A DNA stretch of 64,000 bases, from assembly GCA_036867785.1 (NCBI GenBank), contig CP145410.1:744001-808000 (forward strand). Direction: 5' to 3'. Every line of letters begins with the position of its first letter. The first letter of the stretch is position 1. Origin of the DNA: Plasmodiophora brassicae (Eukaryota; Endomyxa: Phytomyxea; Phytomyxea; Plasmodiophorida). The notes beneath the pieces were generated by a model. It was not told the DNA's origin and did no database searches. It worked only from the letters and a program-made list of their open reading frames with translations. Below are positions 31,201 to 40,469 of the stretch, piece after piece. Both the position numbers and the translations under genes were made by a program.

Positions 31201-34200
31201 GCGAAAGCGCCAAACGAGCATGTCGTCGTGGTCTGGACTGGCTTGTGCTTTTCTCAGTCAGGACGTGAGCCATGAAGAAGTTGATGACACCGCGCGTTCC
31301 GGGCAGGTTGAACTCGATAGCAGCGTCGTCGGCCGCGTTCAACATATGTGCAACATCGATCCAGGCGAGGCCTTTGCACCAAAGGAGGGCTGCGTGCCAT
31401 AGTAGGAAATGCGCTCGACAGAAGGGTGCCCGAGACGAGATCAGGTACAGTTCGTGAACGGCCGTATCAGCTTGGGACAGCAGCGTGCGCCACGTTCCAC
31501 AGCCAATTGCGGCCAGGAGCTCATCGTTTTCCCCATTGTCTCTGCGCTCCCGATCATTGCTAACGCTGACGCTGCCCCGTTTGTTGTGGTCGAATCGGCC
31601 TTGAACGGCGAGGTTGACGAGAACCTCCGCGGCCGTCAAGGCACCGAGAACGACCTGAAGACGGGATATACCATGGACGCGTTTCCGCAGAGACACAGAC
31701 GTGGTGTACGCTCTCCCAAACGCGCCTGTTCGCATCGCCACTTGGGCATCCAGTGACGCCAATAGAACCGCAGCATCCGACGAGGATGCAGGTTTCTGTG
31801 GATCCGCTAGGAGGCGCTCGACGCCAGCGCGCGATACAGCAGGGTACACGAGTTTCTTCGCCATGGATTCGATCACTGACATCTTCGGGGCCGACGTCAA
31901 CAACGCAGCAGATGCCCCAGTAGTTGCCTGCCCGCCAGCCTCACCGTCACTGGATACTGTCGATGGCGCCCGTGCGTTTGTGGGCGCTTCCCCGACAGGT
32001 GCCTCAAAGTCAACGGTTCCAATGAGGACCAAGGCTTCCAGCAGTCTGCTTGCGGAGAGCGTCGGGCTGTCCAAGAAGTGGACCTTCGCGGCCAAGAACG
32101 TGGCCTCGCCGAGAGCCACCGCCGCAGCCTTGACATCGCCAAGGAACATGTGCATAATGCCCAAGTGCTGACCGATCCGAATTGTCACTGGTACGTCGAA
32201 CAAGTCCTCGCGGTAGAACTGCTGGGTGAGGCCGGCGATGTTGACGGCCGTACGCCAGTAACCAAAGGCGGATGCTGCCTGCCAGATTAAGTCCAGGGAT
32301 TCGGCCAACGTTCTGGGCTGGCGCGACACGCGAATGCACCGTTTGGCCAGGACGCATGCCATATTCAGCAAGGCACCATTGTCATAACCGAGTTCGCTGA
32401 TGAGCAGGATCAACCAGGAATAGCGCAGGGCAAGGATGTCAGCGGAAGGAAGTGCGGACAGCGGCGGTGACGACAGCAAGGCTCGAATAGCAAACAGTAA
32501 GGCCCGTTCCAGGTTGCCCAGTTCGCGTTCAGTCCTGGACATGGAATCCCTAAGAGCGGCGTGCAACCCGTCGACGACCAAGTCGAAACCGACAACACCG
32601 CCTGCGGGCGCAGAGGTGGGCAACTTGCATGGAGCCACCGATACGTCAACCTTTTTCGCTGAGTCATGGGACCCGGATACCTTAGACGGCTCATGCGGCG
32701 ACCTGCGGTACCGAGCACAGCAGGACGCTGGACTGCAGAGAAGTAGATGCCCAACACCAAGGCGAATGCTGAGCCCCAGGGCGCTGGCCGAGATCGAGGC
32801 TGCCGAGTCGTTGACGCACGTCAAAGCGACAGTCAGCAGACGCTGCGCCTCTGGCCATTCCTCAGCCTGCATGTGCACATACGCGAGCCGGGCCAGCAGC
32901 TGTGCACGCATCACCCTGCTGTGTTCGCCCACCTGACTGCTGCTTTCGCCACCCGACTCGACAACGTGCGACAGGATATCAAGTGCTTCGGCTTTCATGA
33001 ACAGGTACATGAACTGTTCGCCCGCAAGAAGGCTGAACTTGCGATCCAGGGAAAACACTTGACCGAGCCGATAATGCTTGGCGACCTGCGAAAACATATA
33101 CGCCGACGAAGTCGACCCGCTTTCGTAGTACTCGGCAACGGCAACATGAAGTCTACGTCGTATTGGGTCCGGCATGGTATTGTACACGTCGTCGCGGGTC
33201 GACGAATGAGGAAAGGATACACGCGGTGACGATGATCTCATGTTGGCCAACAGCAGCCAGCCGAGCTGCGATAGTCGAGAAAGTTCCGCTTTGAATAGCC
33301 TCGTGTCCATGTACTGAGTCGACAGCATGCGCAGGACATTCAGCGGGAATGATACGCCAATGACAGACGCCAGTCGTAGAAGCTTGATCTGATTCGTTGA
33401 CAGGAAACTCGTCCGGCGTAACGTCAAGTCGGCGCTGCTTCCAGAGATTGCGAACAGGACGTCGACAACATCCGCGGTGAGGTCCACGCTGCCTCCCTGG
33501 ACGGCCATCAGGCCAGCTTCGTTGATTGCGGTCATGACTTGGAGCGCGGCCAAAGGATTCCCTCGAGTCTTATCCATGAGGAGAATCTCCAAGCGCGTAG
33601 TCAGATGTGTCGCGCGCAGGACACAACAGGCAAACAGTGACAGCGACTGGCGACGCAGCGGCTCGACACGTAACCACTGTGTCGTTGCCACAGGCAAGTA
33701 GAAGTTGCCTTCAGGTAAAGCAGCTCTGGCGAACTCACCGGTTTCGGCAATGGTCTGGAGCGTGCAAATGATAAAGGCCCCAGCAATAGGGTTGGCGGCC
33801 ATACACCCCAGAACATGCCATGTCCCCGAATCGAACCATTGAATGTCTTCGCACACGAGACAGAAAGGGAACGCTTGCGACACGCCGCGGATGAGCTCGT
33901 TGAAGACATGGGCCAGGACCTGAGCGCGCGCGACCTCCGACATTTGGCGCAACGCCGGCTGCTGGACGCCATCTGACGAGTAAATAACGTGCATCATGAC
34001 CTCCCTGAACTTGTTGTAATGCGGTATACGGTTGAAGAGAATGTCCATGATGGTGAAGACACTCATGACACCCAGAGTTCTGCCGTATTCGCCAATCATC
34101 TTCCGAACAAGGCGGATGACCGGGAGGTAAGGTTGCTGCTTGTACGATAACTCCCCGTACATGACAAAGGCACGGATGGTTTGATTTTCAGTCGTCACAA

Positions 34201-37200
34201 GGTGGACGAAACGTCGAGCCAGAGCCGACTTGCCGACTCCCGGTTCGCCAAACAGGACTACAGGGCAATGCTGAACAGAGACACCTGTGTCTCGTCGGAA
34301 AGCCTCTTGGAGAGCTTCCACGTGCTGCTCGCGGCCGACCAGCTCGTTCTCAGCATCGAGCCCGATGATCAGGGTGTGCTCAATTGGCGTGGAAGGTACG
34401 CGGTCGAGATCTGGTGTGTCAGGTGAGGAAGTCGGTGGCGTCTCGTTGACAGTCGACTCCTTCGTCTGCAACGATTCAGTCGACGGCGATGAAGTACCCT
34501 TGGAAAGTGGATGTTTGGAGAAGAACTCGACGTTGGCCAGGCTGCTGAAACGGACGCGGGCGTTACGTCCAGAAGGGCTAGGGGCTGAACCGGCCGCGCC
34601 GTGGCCTACTTCATCGTATAACAGCTGAAGCGCTGCCTCGTCGATTATGTCGCCAAGAGACGATAGATTAGCCTGGCGATAGCCCAGCAAGCGCATATCC
34701 CTTTTCGTTGCCGTGCGATCGTTCGTGTCTCCTTCCGATTCGACCTCACCCACAATGCGCTCTTTGAGCAGCGGTAGCAATAACATGGCGAACCCGTGCT
34801 GGCGAATCAGCGCCGCATACTGCTGCATGTGTGATGAAGCCATGGAGTCACCCGCGGTCCCGGGAACGATGTCCGCTTTAGGCGCCGGTGGAGTAGACGA
34901 CTGGGCGGCAAGCGTCTTGGCCTTTGATCCGAGGTCGGGCCGGCCAAGGGTCCCAATAAGGCGATGCGCCATGGCCTCCTCGTAGGGAAGGCGGAAAGAT
35001 ACAGCCAGGCCAAGTGCTTGGACCCAGTCAGATGTTGCCTGCTTGATGCGAGTCGGATCGCGAGTGATCGTCAGCAGTCCGTTGATAAGAAGATAACGTG
35101 GTTTAGCCAGCGGTACACGGTCCGCAAGCTCGCGAAACGTACGAACGCATGTAACGGCAAGGTCAAGGCCTTGGCGCACCTCCTTATCGCTGACATTATA
35201 GGCCAGCTCCCTGTAGTGCAGAATGGTGACCTGAGCCATCCAGGCGATTGCAGACAGAGCGTCGTATGCGACTCCGTGAGCAAGCCCAGCAATAACGGTG
35301 GCATGGGATAGGGCTTCATCGCGACGTCCCTCGTACCAGTCGGAAGCCATTCGACATGCTCGCCACTGAACCCGAGACCGGATATCGTCGATCAAGTCGG
35401 ATTCGCTAATGCCACCGAGAACCTCAGCGGTTGCACGGGTCTCCCCGTTAAGCAATCGTGCAAGAGCCAGCAGAATAGATGCACGACTTTGACCCCAGCG
35501 GAAAGAGCACCATTCAGATATCTGGTACATGCGCTGGACCACGTCCTTCACATCGTTGACTCGCCCCCATGTCAAGTATATGCCGGCTAGCTGGTCCAGA
35601 GCTCGGACGCTGTGATGGGGACTATTCACCGTTGTGAAAAGATCGCTAGCGTTGCGAAGGTACTCCAGAGCACGATCGATATCACCATATACAGCACAGG
35701 AAACGCTGGCTAATCGCATCCAGATGTAGCCCTTGACAAACATAGAGAACGGAGCATTTCCGGCAGAATTACGGTCATCATCCAGGCGCGCCAGCGTTCG
35801 CCTAAAGAACCGCCGACAAGCATGACGGCGCCCTTCGGTCAAGCCGCCCATCATCATATGGGCCATGGCCAGAACACGCTGCTCAAACGAGCCGGCTAAG
35901 TCAGCGGATCTGATGGCGAGGATAGCAGTATCAACGACAAGCCGGCCATCACCCATCTCGATAGCAATGTGGCTCAGCAAATTATAGGCTTTGGCGCGCT
36001 CCAGGAGGCGGGGTGTAATCGTATCCCCAGACGACATTCTCTTCGCATTGTTCATCACCATGCGTCTCAGGACCATGCACGAGCTGAAATCTCCGCTCAT
36101 TGAGCTTACCATAGAACAACAGCGATGATCAGAATCGGGAACGTAGCCACCCAGATTACGAATTGCGGATTCGACCAGCGGCCGGCACATTTGAAGTTCG
36201 AAATTCTCGAAATATGACTTTGCGACACTTCGCTGGAGCTTCGCGATCTCAAAACGATCGTTAGGAGAAAACCGCTGAAGCAAGGCAAGACCCTTTCCAG
36301 AGTTCAGCGATGCGGTTGCGAAATCGCCAAGAGAGAAAGCGGCATCGCCAGCTAGTCGATAATACTGGATCGCATTGTGCAAGCGGCCAGCACGTTCAAA
36401 GTGCCCCGCCAAATCGGCCGATGTTGCTGGAATCGTTTCCAAACGGCCAACAAGAAGCATGTCCTGCTGCTGGCGCTCGAGACGATCGACGATCAAGTTA
36501 TGATAGACGGAGGAGTCCGCAGCTGAAAGCAATTCATAGACGATGCCTTTCATAAGTGGTTGCCGAAACGCGTAGGTCACTTTAGGCACAGTCGCCGTTG
36601 TGACAATGAAATCGTTAGCTTCAAGCTGGGCCAGGTTCTCCAGAAGCCGCTCGTCATCGTACGGCGAAATGGCTTGCAGAAGTTCCAGCGGAAACACGAC
36701 GCCAATGACCGAAGCACATTTGAGAACCTCTTGTTGAGAAGGAGTCAGGCTGTCCAGCCGACTTGTGATGATCTGTTCTAGCATGTACTGGACAATCTCA
36801 TGTGCAGTCTCTGTAAATCGGTGAGGCGATATGTTCGCCTCCAGCAGCCCCGATGCCAGCGCAACGACCAAATACGGATTGCCTTCGCTGGATTTGTGCA
36901 CCGTGTCCAACAGCGACTCAGGCAACTGTGTCATATGGAGTCTCAGACACAGTAGCGCCTCGATGTCTCGCCTTGACAGTGGACCAAGCTTGACGCGAAC
37001 GAAGTACGGCAGGCTCCTGAAGTCTTTCTGGGCACGCGATGTCTTCTCCTGCACTGATGACAACTCTGAATGGGTACCGTTCGACGGAGCCGCCAGAGCA
37101 ATGGTCATCGCCTCTGCGTTCTTCTTCCCGTTGGTGCTTGGTGACGAATCGGCGTTCGCGGCAACCAACGATGCCGGGCTATTGACAGGCGGAAGCGGGC

Positions 37201-39730
37201 GAGATGTCAGTATGACGACCATCTTCGGAGGCAGCCGACAGCAGATGTAATTGAGATGAAACGCTGATAGGGGATCTAGATTCCGTAGATTTTCAACGAT
37301 AAGGCAGATCGGGCCGTGCATCTCGATGACGACTCGTAACAGATGGAGTAGTGCACGACTTCGTGGGCGCTGGTCACCATACCCTGAGCCCGACGAGTAC
37401 TTCGACTTGCCGGAAGACGATTTCGACGAACCGTAGAGAGCCTTCTTCGCTCTTCCGGTATGTCTTCCCGTCGCCGATGCGACTCGAGAAGTTGACGCTC
37501 CAATACCGATGATTTCCTCCACATCGCGAGCGGTTAGTCTCTCCTTACCGGCCATAACTTCCAGCATGGACGCGATCGGCAGCTTGGAGTCGGTGTCAGG
37601 AGGGCAGCACGATAGTATAAGCGGTGCAAGGATAGCATTCCACATTATCAGGGGGACCCCATCCGACATGCGGTTCGCGGCAAAGTGGAAGATGTCGCAA
37701 TGGAAATCTTGTGCGATCTCCCATATGCCTTGAACAAGGCGGGTCTTCCCCATCCCCGCTTCACCCTCAATTAAAAGGACAGACTTTCTGTTCGGATCCG
37801 GCTTGTCGCAATGAAGTTGAACGAACATTTGCTTGGCGATTGCCATTTCGGTGGCACGCCCGAGCATCAGGGTAGATGGACGTTCCAAAGACTGCTGAGG
37901 CACGGACGGTATCGGCCTGAAGATCTGAACGATGCCCAGGCGTCCTTTGACCTTGATGGGCTCCATTTTTTCAAAGTCAATCCACTGCGAGCGCCCACGA
38001 GAGTAGGCGGCGCGCTGGGTTTCACCGTCGCAGAGCAGGCCGTTATGCGACGCAACCATCAGCCGAGCGCTCAGGTTAACGATATCGCCAACGATGGCGT
38101 ATTCGCAACGAGTCTCGTCTCCCACTGAACCGCAGAAAGCCCCGCCGGTCGTGATGCCGATACCAGTTCGCATGCCCATGTCACCCAATTCCGACTGAAT
38201 CGTTAGCGAGGCCTGAATGGCACGAACGGGATCGTCGTCGTGAGAGTTGTACGGCAAGCCGAAAGCGGCAATGGCAACCGTGCCTTTGTCGTCTTGGATC
38301 AGCTGGCGAAGAGTGCCGTCGAATCGGTGCAACGCCTGCTGGATCGACCTGAACGCCTTCTGGTTCGACTGGATCTGCTGATCGGTATCGTAATGAAAAT
38401 CGGGAAGGTTGATGAAGACCATAGTAACCTGGCGTCTTTCTCCAATCAGCCCCTGTTTGCCCGCATTCAAAGCGAGAATAACGGATCGTGGCAAATAGCA
38501 GGCCAGGGCCAACTCGATAGGACGACAGTTCCGGGATCTCGAAAGGAACTGCATGAGATCAGGAACTGAATCCAGAACGGGAGACACGGGGGTATCGACA
38601 GACGTCAACAGGAACAAATCGTCGTCACGTACGGCAACCTGACAATGCCCTTTGATTAACTCGTACACTGAAGACTGCATGACGACTTCGCCTCGGACAG
38701 CCGACTCCAGGGCACGGCCCATCTCAACGATCGGTTGCCCGGCAAACATGTACTCCCACCGGTGCTCGATCCCGCCGAAATGCAACTCGTGCAGCATACC
38801 AGCCGATATACCGGAATGAAGGTCCAGGTTGATGCCAAGCGCTTTCAAAGTGGCCATCCCCTCTTGCATGTCGAGAGCCGCCCGAGCCGCCTTCAGCCCG
38901 CATTCCAGCAGATCGGCAGGGTCGTCAGATCGGGGGCGGAACACGGACAACAAGGCGTCGCCAGCAAACTTGGTGACATCGCCACCATACTTGCGAACGA
39001 TATCGATGAATCGAGAGAATACCGTGTTGAGGATACTGGCAAGCCGTTCGCCACCGGTCTTCTGCAGAACGCCAGATGCAGATGCAGATGTGGTGGCTGG
39101 CGCCATAGTTTTCCCTTTGAACGTGTCGGCAGCCTCTGAAGTGGCATTGGCTGTTGTCGACCCAGGTGTCGATGGTTTTACATCCGACGTTGAGCTTGGC
39201 TGGCCGCGAGCCGGCACGGTGCCAGGCTGGCCGACACCCTCGTTTCGCAGCCCTTTCGCGAGATCAGCAGCCAGCTGAGTAAACCCGCTGATGTCGGACA
39301 AGAGGACGACCCCGAAGAACCGGTTCCTGACGGCATCTGTTGACAAGGAACTTCCCGTGACATGTTTGCCAGTAACCAGAATTCGTAGCGAGACAGCTCG
39401 AGGGACGTATCGCGACAGGATCTGCAGGCGATGAAGTTGCTCGTCGGCCTGAACGTCCGAGCCGACGCCGATAACACGCCACCGGTTCAACACCTCGGTG
39501 TCGGATAGCACGGAAGGAACCAAAGAAGATCGGGACGATTCGATCACGGACCGAGGCAAAGAGCTCCCATTGACAGTGGTAGACTGTCGTCGTTGGGTGG
39601 TCGGGGAGTCCAGACCGAGGTTGGTGCCAAGCGAGGCCCGGCGACCCGAGCGCTGCCGATTGGTGAAGCTCTGCATGCTGTGCATGGAGGAGCGCCCGGG
39701 CTCGTCAACCACCTTGTCCAGTACGGGCAT
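25220..39730 (-). CDS. Giant soluble adenylyl cyclase-like protein (4836 aa, single exon)
   Basis: One uninterrupted frame from the ATG at 39730. The N-terminal unit has the bicarbonate-type sAC (ADCY10) order: C1 cyclase domain (~139-395) with both metal aspartates in LLSDISGFT and GGDVTKFAGDALL; C2 (~434-600) with GIGITTGGAFCGSVGD and YAIVGDIVNLSARLM; an STAND/AAA ATPase (Walker A GEAGMGKT at ~657); then TPR-like helices. A second ATPase (FGEPGVGKSALARRF) lies near residue 1832, again followed by helical repeats. Around 3180-3640 two further cyclase-like domains have lost the metal and substrate motifs, and the third ATPase (~3740 on) has no Walker A, though VVDRAERLDPW resembles Walker B. 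The protein is about three times the human sAC length. Low-complexity Gln and Ala/Gly tracts lie in the last third. It probably makes cAMP from ATP at the N-terminal C1-C2 pair, with the rest regulatory. Confidence 0.9.
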   Translation of the reverse strand: MPVLDKVVDEPGRSSMHSMQSFTNRQRSGRRASLGTNLGLDSPTTQRRQSTTVNGSSLPRSVIESSRSSLVPSVLSDTEVLNRWRVIGVGSDVQADEQLHRLQILSRYVPRAVSLRILVTGKHVTGSSLSTDAVRNRFFGVVLLSDISGFTQLAADLAKGLRNEGVGQPGTVPARGQPSSTSDVKPSTPGSTTANATSEAADTFKGKTMAPATTSASASGVLQKTGGERLASILNTVFSRFIDIVRKYGGDVTKFAGDALLSVFRPRSDDPADLLECGLKAARAALDMQEGMATLKALGINLDLHSGISAGMLHELHFGGIEHRWEYMFAGQPIVEMGRALESAVRGEVVMQSSVYELIKGHCQVAVRDDDLFLLTSVDTPVSPVLDSVPDLMQFLSRSRNCRPIELALACYLPRSVILALNAGKQGLIGERRQVTMVFINLPDFHYDTDQQIQSNQKAFRSIQQALHRFDGTLRQLIQDDKGTVAIAAFGLPYNSHDDDPVRAIQASLTIQSELGDMGMRTGIGITTGGAFCGSVGDETRCEYAIVGDIVNLSARLMVASHNGLLCDGETQRAAYSRGRSQWIDFEKMEPIKVKGRLGIVQIFRPIPSVPQQSLERPSTLMLGRATEMAIAKQMFVQLHCDKPDPNRKSVLLIEGEAGMGKTRLVQGIWEIAQDFHCDIFHFAANRMSDGVPLIMWNAILAPLILSCCPPDTDSKLPIASMLEVMAGKERLTARDVEEIIGIGASTSRVASATGRHTGRAKKALYGSSKSSSGKSKYSSGSGYGDQRPRSRALLHLLRVVIEMHGPICLIVENLRNLDPLSAFHLNYICCRLPPKMVVILTSRPLPPVNSPASLVAANADSSPSTNGKKNAEAMTIALAAPSNGTHSELSSVQEKTSRAQKDFRSLPYFVRVKLGPLSRRDIEALLCLRLHMTQLPESLLDTVHKSSEGNPYLVVALASGLLEANISPHRFTETAHEIVQYMLEQIITSRLDSLTPSQQEVLKCASVIGVVFPLELLQAISPYDDERLLENLAQLEANDFIVTTATVPKVTYAFRQPLMKGIVYELLSAADSSVYHNLIVDRLERQQQDMLLVGRLETIPATSADLAGHFERAGRLHNAIQYYRLAGDAAFSLGDFATASLNSGKGLALLQRFSPNDRFEIAKLQRSVAKSYFENFELQMCRPLVESAIRNLGGYVPDSDHRCCSMVSSMSGDFSSCMVLRRMVMNNAKRMSSGDTITPRLLERAKAYNLLSHIAIEMGDGRLVVDTAILAIRSADLAGSFEQRVLAMAHMMMGGLTEGRRHACRRFFRRTLARLDDDRNSAGNAPFSMFVKGYIWMRLASVSCAVYGDIDRALEYLRNASDLFTTVNSPHHSVRALDQLAGIYLTWGRVNDVKDVVQRMYQISEWCSFRWGQSRASILLALARLLNGETRATAEVLGGISESDLIDDIRSRVQWRACRMASDWYEGRRDEALSHATVIAGLAHGVAYDALSAIAWMAQVTILHYRELAYNVSDKEVRQGLDLAVTCVRTFRELADRVPLAKPRYLLINGLLTITRDPTRIKQATSDWVQALGLAVSFRLPYEEAMAHRLIGTLGRPDLGSKAKTLAAQSSTPPAPKADIVPGTAGDSMASSHMQQYAALIRQHGFAMLLLPLLKERIVGEVESEGDTNDRTATKRDMRLLGYRQANLSSLGDIIDEAALQLLYDEVGHGAAGSAPSPSGRNARVRFSSLANVEFFSKHPLSKGTSSPSTESLQTKESTVNETPPTSSPDTPDLDRVPSTPIEHTLIIGLDAENELVGREQHVEALQEAFRRDTGVSVQHCPVVLFGEPGVGKSALARRFVHLVTTENQTIRAFVMYGELSYKQQPYLPVIRLVRKMIGEYGRTLGVMSVFTIMDILFNRIPHYNKFREVMMHVIYSSDGVQQPALRQMSEVARAQVLAHVFNELIRGVSQAFPFCLVCEDIQWFDSGTWHVLGCMAANPIAGAFIICTLQTIAETGEFARAALPEGNFYLPVATTQWLRVEPLRRQSLSLFACCVLRATHLTTRLEILLMDKTRGNPLAALQVMTAINEAGLMAVQGGSVDLTADVVDVLFAISGSSADLTLRRTSFLSTNQIKLLRLASVIGVSFPLNVLRMLSTQYMDTRLFKAELSRLSQLGWLLLANMRSSSPRVSFPHSSTRDDVYNTMPDPIRRRLHVAVAEYYESGSTSSAYMFSQVAKHYRLGQVFSLDRKFSLLAGEQFMYLFMKAEALDILSHVVESGGESSSQVGEHSRVMRAQLLARLAYVHMQAEEWPEAQRLLTVALTCVNDSAASISASALGLSIRLGVGHLLLCSPASCCARYRRSPHEPSKVSGSHDSAKKVDVSVAPCKLPTSAPAGGVVGFDLVVDGLHAALRDSMSRTERELGNLERALLFAIRALLSSPPLSALPSADILALRYSWLILLISELGYDNGALLNMACVLAKRCIRVSRQPRTLAESLDLIWQAASAFGYWRTAVNIAGLTQQFYREDLFDVPVTIRIGQHLGIMHMFLGDVKAAAVALGEATFLAAKVHFLDSPTLSASRLLEALVLIGTVDFEAPVGEAPTNARAPSTVSSDGEAGGQATTGASAALLTSAPKMSVIESMAKKLVYPAVSRAGVERLLADPQKPASSSDAAVLLASLDAQVAMRTGAFGRAYTTSVSLRKRVHGISRLQVVLGALTAAEVLVNLAVQGRFDHNKRGSVSVSNDRERRDNGENDELLAAIGCGTWRTLLSQADTAVHELYLISSRAPFCRAHFLLWHAALLWCKGLAWIDVAHMLNAADDAAIEFNLPGTRGVINFFMAHVLTEKSTSQSRPRRHARLALSLCNDHYYLARLRRRFQNIDNDPHIEEEAKDGDLSSRSLARRRNEDRMMSMARIIRDRWPVVLDQMAVNADSEVDLPEVSKLTQMPHPLAGNTGLTFANVEDGFAASGDDESVSNEDLLRQPSLNSVSASAPNLGRMRSIPEHRDPPSTSTEPPAPMTPFSSSSSESGDDDQEPAPTEAEDDNEQVPEALSGADGEPKQNADVESKQSALSRVKTFTRGETLSPSTAAPSVSRTPYSSVTRLPTTIYTIGSTLLGSLASVTQQSLPPPICATPSDSAWASILPRPIAYGSICSTGSADVCLPISSTTNTVTPSLTTSNASNLKSKAIAASLEPVTSWAVVLRVCIPDRLASVSKQSSRGEYAAVFAVLLDCVERFRGAVLELTDQHLLAVWDACATSSQASLCSKAMLCALAMRHALQERTFKDRFDFRWLMACDDIVFVNTRGVNAMRGFIGIGPAVNDVHLWSDEGKIVVHKDMLKLLRLCGRVDVRREGDDRIYAVVHGFQPSNASDDGVVQDGGAQTLISLIRQYQVLKTASFVAAPFVRLPTRRHAPGVIVPPNGDSSQHNHRLLQRSGNTAMGTTPNVSGMSAPITSGNDLLQINLPGQVGSSASSFESVALSPGSVFASSASDDPALDLIVIAVRVELPQQDPLKACRFIDVLSFELQTMRFSEPHCLHISLSSSGLHLSALVAVDAAAELGPPVAFMFALRLSRLIGSACNVGIGSGPGWLYTVSALEDTVAIGPAVRHAQIALSIAKSNIVIDENTQDAFEKSIITHEYDEAAMAAAEATNTSVPLGASRLAQQGKLDAQQMQQQQQQQQQQPPSAGGHTSTTATAAAAASIQLRVYFVLDAVELACVRRLQSLSRSVLYVGRYDLRSRLQNMVVSRLDMNHGLLVQIRSHTGGLSGLLRNLVQVTPALLACSHRPAFLLTYLPPAGNALPPGTAIRHLVKQFFKPVAAAAGGGAALRAKVMSTTNRMAPRLARDLWLLNPLLDIDGDGFPAPPASDATMSPRAPDSSTNGHRAAQLLSIVVGMLLPPGRRLILVVDRAERLDPWSAICIDELVGHAPSTFAILGYNESAPEARRVPIGQSATSPASLIATLDTRVMHGEEFLSNCARESLLLPALSTEETALLVSLSLGGFLPSPEFLSFVSVSAGGHPNRIIAIARASYVVCERARRMRERTARDSNIRMDRVMTDQLTKPQRDVLAVCSVIGMRFEYRTLQAVLRLLNANPELNVDGATYPEEDADLDRELDAFLTKARLMVDATPPGSDMRQVAFASEAVLNSVASTVDIERKRRLHGVVASVLEELGAENDNQLAHHWRMARNYARCIMYQVRVGRSQRRDGAISKAIAAYRAAIAGSLSLSRQPSPAAGTDAFAAAPPITPVAVDAINVELAECYMLIEEYALAVDSLKNALLHLGRPVPMSHGLSVSTARARHWIRSLFKVHERPSGAVSTHHNRASVVSSAMSGVGGDDDLQQHRLMPPSTGMAPASSNAELIAIIRIYLLIAWNSVMVNNANEGFDAAMKAVDAAQALPVSSDPASEAMAAAADATISEYYLWHGWTDMAYSSAGRASRRAAAPTSPVTDLVTLYGAILDIASGNFALAEPKLKHCAVGRMLYEEPLLGYRLLLSQAVLAILQEDFVQARSSLTTLDRACTQYGSVVMHRHIATLNAFMALQYNELETCRTLLLGEYRGEVELSITGQGILCLVYLRLGQTSKASAWFGTLFLDYSTRTDIARWDDILQHVLIAEYLVQILLDTPRAAAAATQNQPPLAAAAAAGGGGAGAGAGAAAAASKTLLLPGSNPVGGAAAASPGALTTAGRARNHDAIDVAEARRNLAVVVRRLKDFASRYAFARGIADLYAGCLELLESLSNGSASPSIGTLQRAIGVLELTDLRFFDARARFIIGSHCGFRDPRDHQMLISARQYFSVLLNSHYLNLVDEALQRLPLTDLFSKSSARRERIMSDAVNEVVLGAFTKRPSVPDGRPPQE
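28743..28780 (-). repeat. Interrupted CAG tract coding polyglutamine in the cyclase
   Basis: The plus strand shows CTG/TTG/CTG triplets, read on the minus strand as about a dozen glutamines with one Met and scattered CAA. It sits between the degenerate second cyclase-like domain and the third ATPase-like region. It is a likely length-variable linker. Confidence 0.85.
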
Positions 39731-40469
39731 CACCTTCCCATATTACGGGGCGTATCCGAGATTGTCGTCCAATGACGCAGTCGCTTAAGTCTCAGATCGA
39801 CATGGTACACGCGATCGGTCCAAACATGGAACGACGCGCCACAGAAAATAAACCATAAGCCCATGCAGACATCGGTCGCAGGTACTGACCTTGTCAAACC
39901 GATCATCGAGTCACGTCGCCGCTGTAGTCGGTCTCCGCGGCAGGGCATACGATTCCCTCCAATTGTTTGCTATGAGCCCGCCCCCCTTCCTCGCGTCGGC
40001 ATCGTCGTTTGGATCATGAATTCGCCGGAAGGCAACGGTTCTTCGAAGCATCTGCCTCTTATGCGCGTCGTTGCTGTGCTATCCGATCTGCCGCCGCCAA
40101 TATAATGGCCGTACCCCGCAGGACACGACGTTCGTCTGACTGCCGACATCTCCAGTCATGAAGAGCTGCAGCTAAAAAATGCGCAACGGCTTGGCGCGTC
40201 GTCCAGGAACGCGTCTGCATGGGGCCGAGATCTGGCAGATCGATTTGCCCACCATGGCGATCCGTTCTGCACGACCAGTGAACTTATGGAAAGGAATGTC
40301 GAGTTCTTTGTGGTTTCCCATCTTGTTTTAGGCGATAACATCGGCGGGACGTTGCCGGAGCGAGGAGTCGTACGGAATCGCAGGCGGATCCCGCTTCGAG
40401 GGACGCGTGCCGTGATGCCAACGATATCGTATCGTGTCTGGGAGACGCAGGCCGTCGTTGACGTAAACA
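39731..40469. other. Divergent region before cyclase and kinesin; unexplained open exon-like segment
   Basis: This 740-bp stretch separates outward-facing genes and must hold both promoters. Within it, plus-strand positions ~40124-40469 stay open after a good acceptor (CCCCGCAG) and read GHDVRLTADISSHEELQLKN, then a Trp/His-containing run including FAHHGDPFCTTSELMERNVE. The frame runs past the kinesin ATG. It looks coding in composition, but I found no donor that joins it in phase to the nearby ATG at 40017 and recognise no family. Confidence 0.35.
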
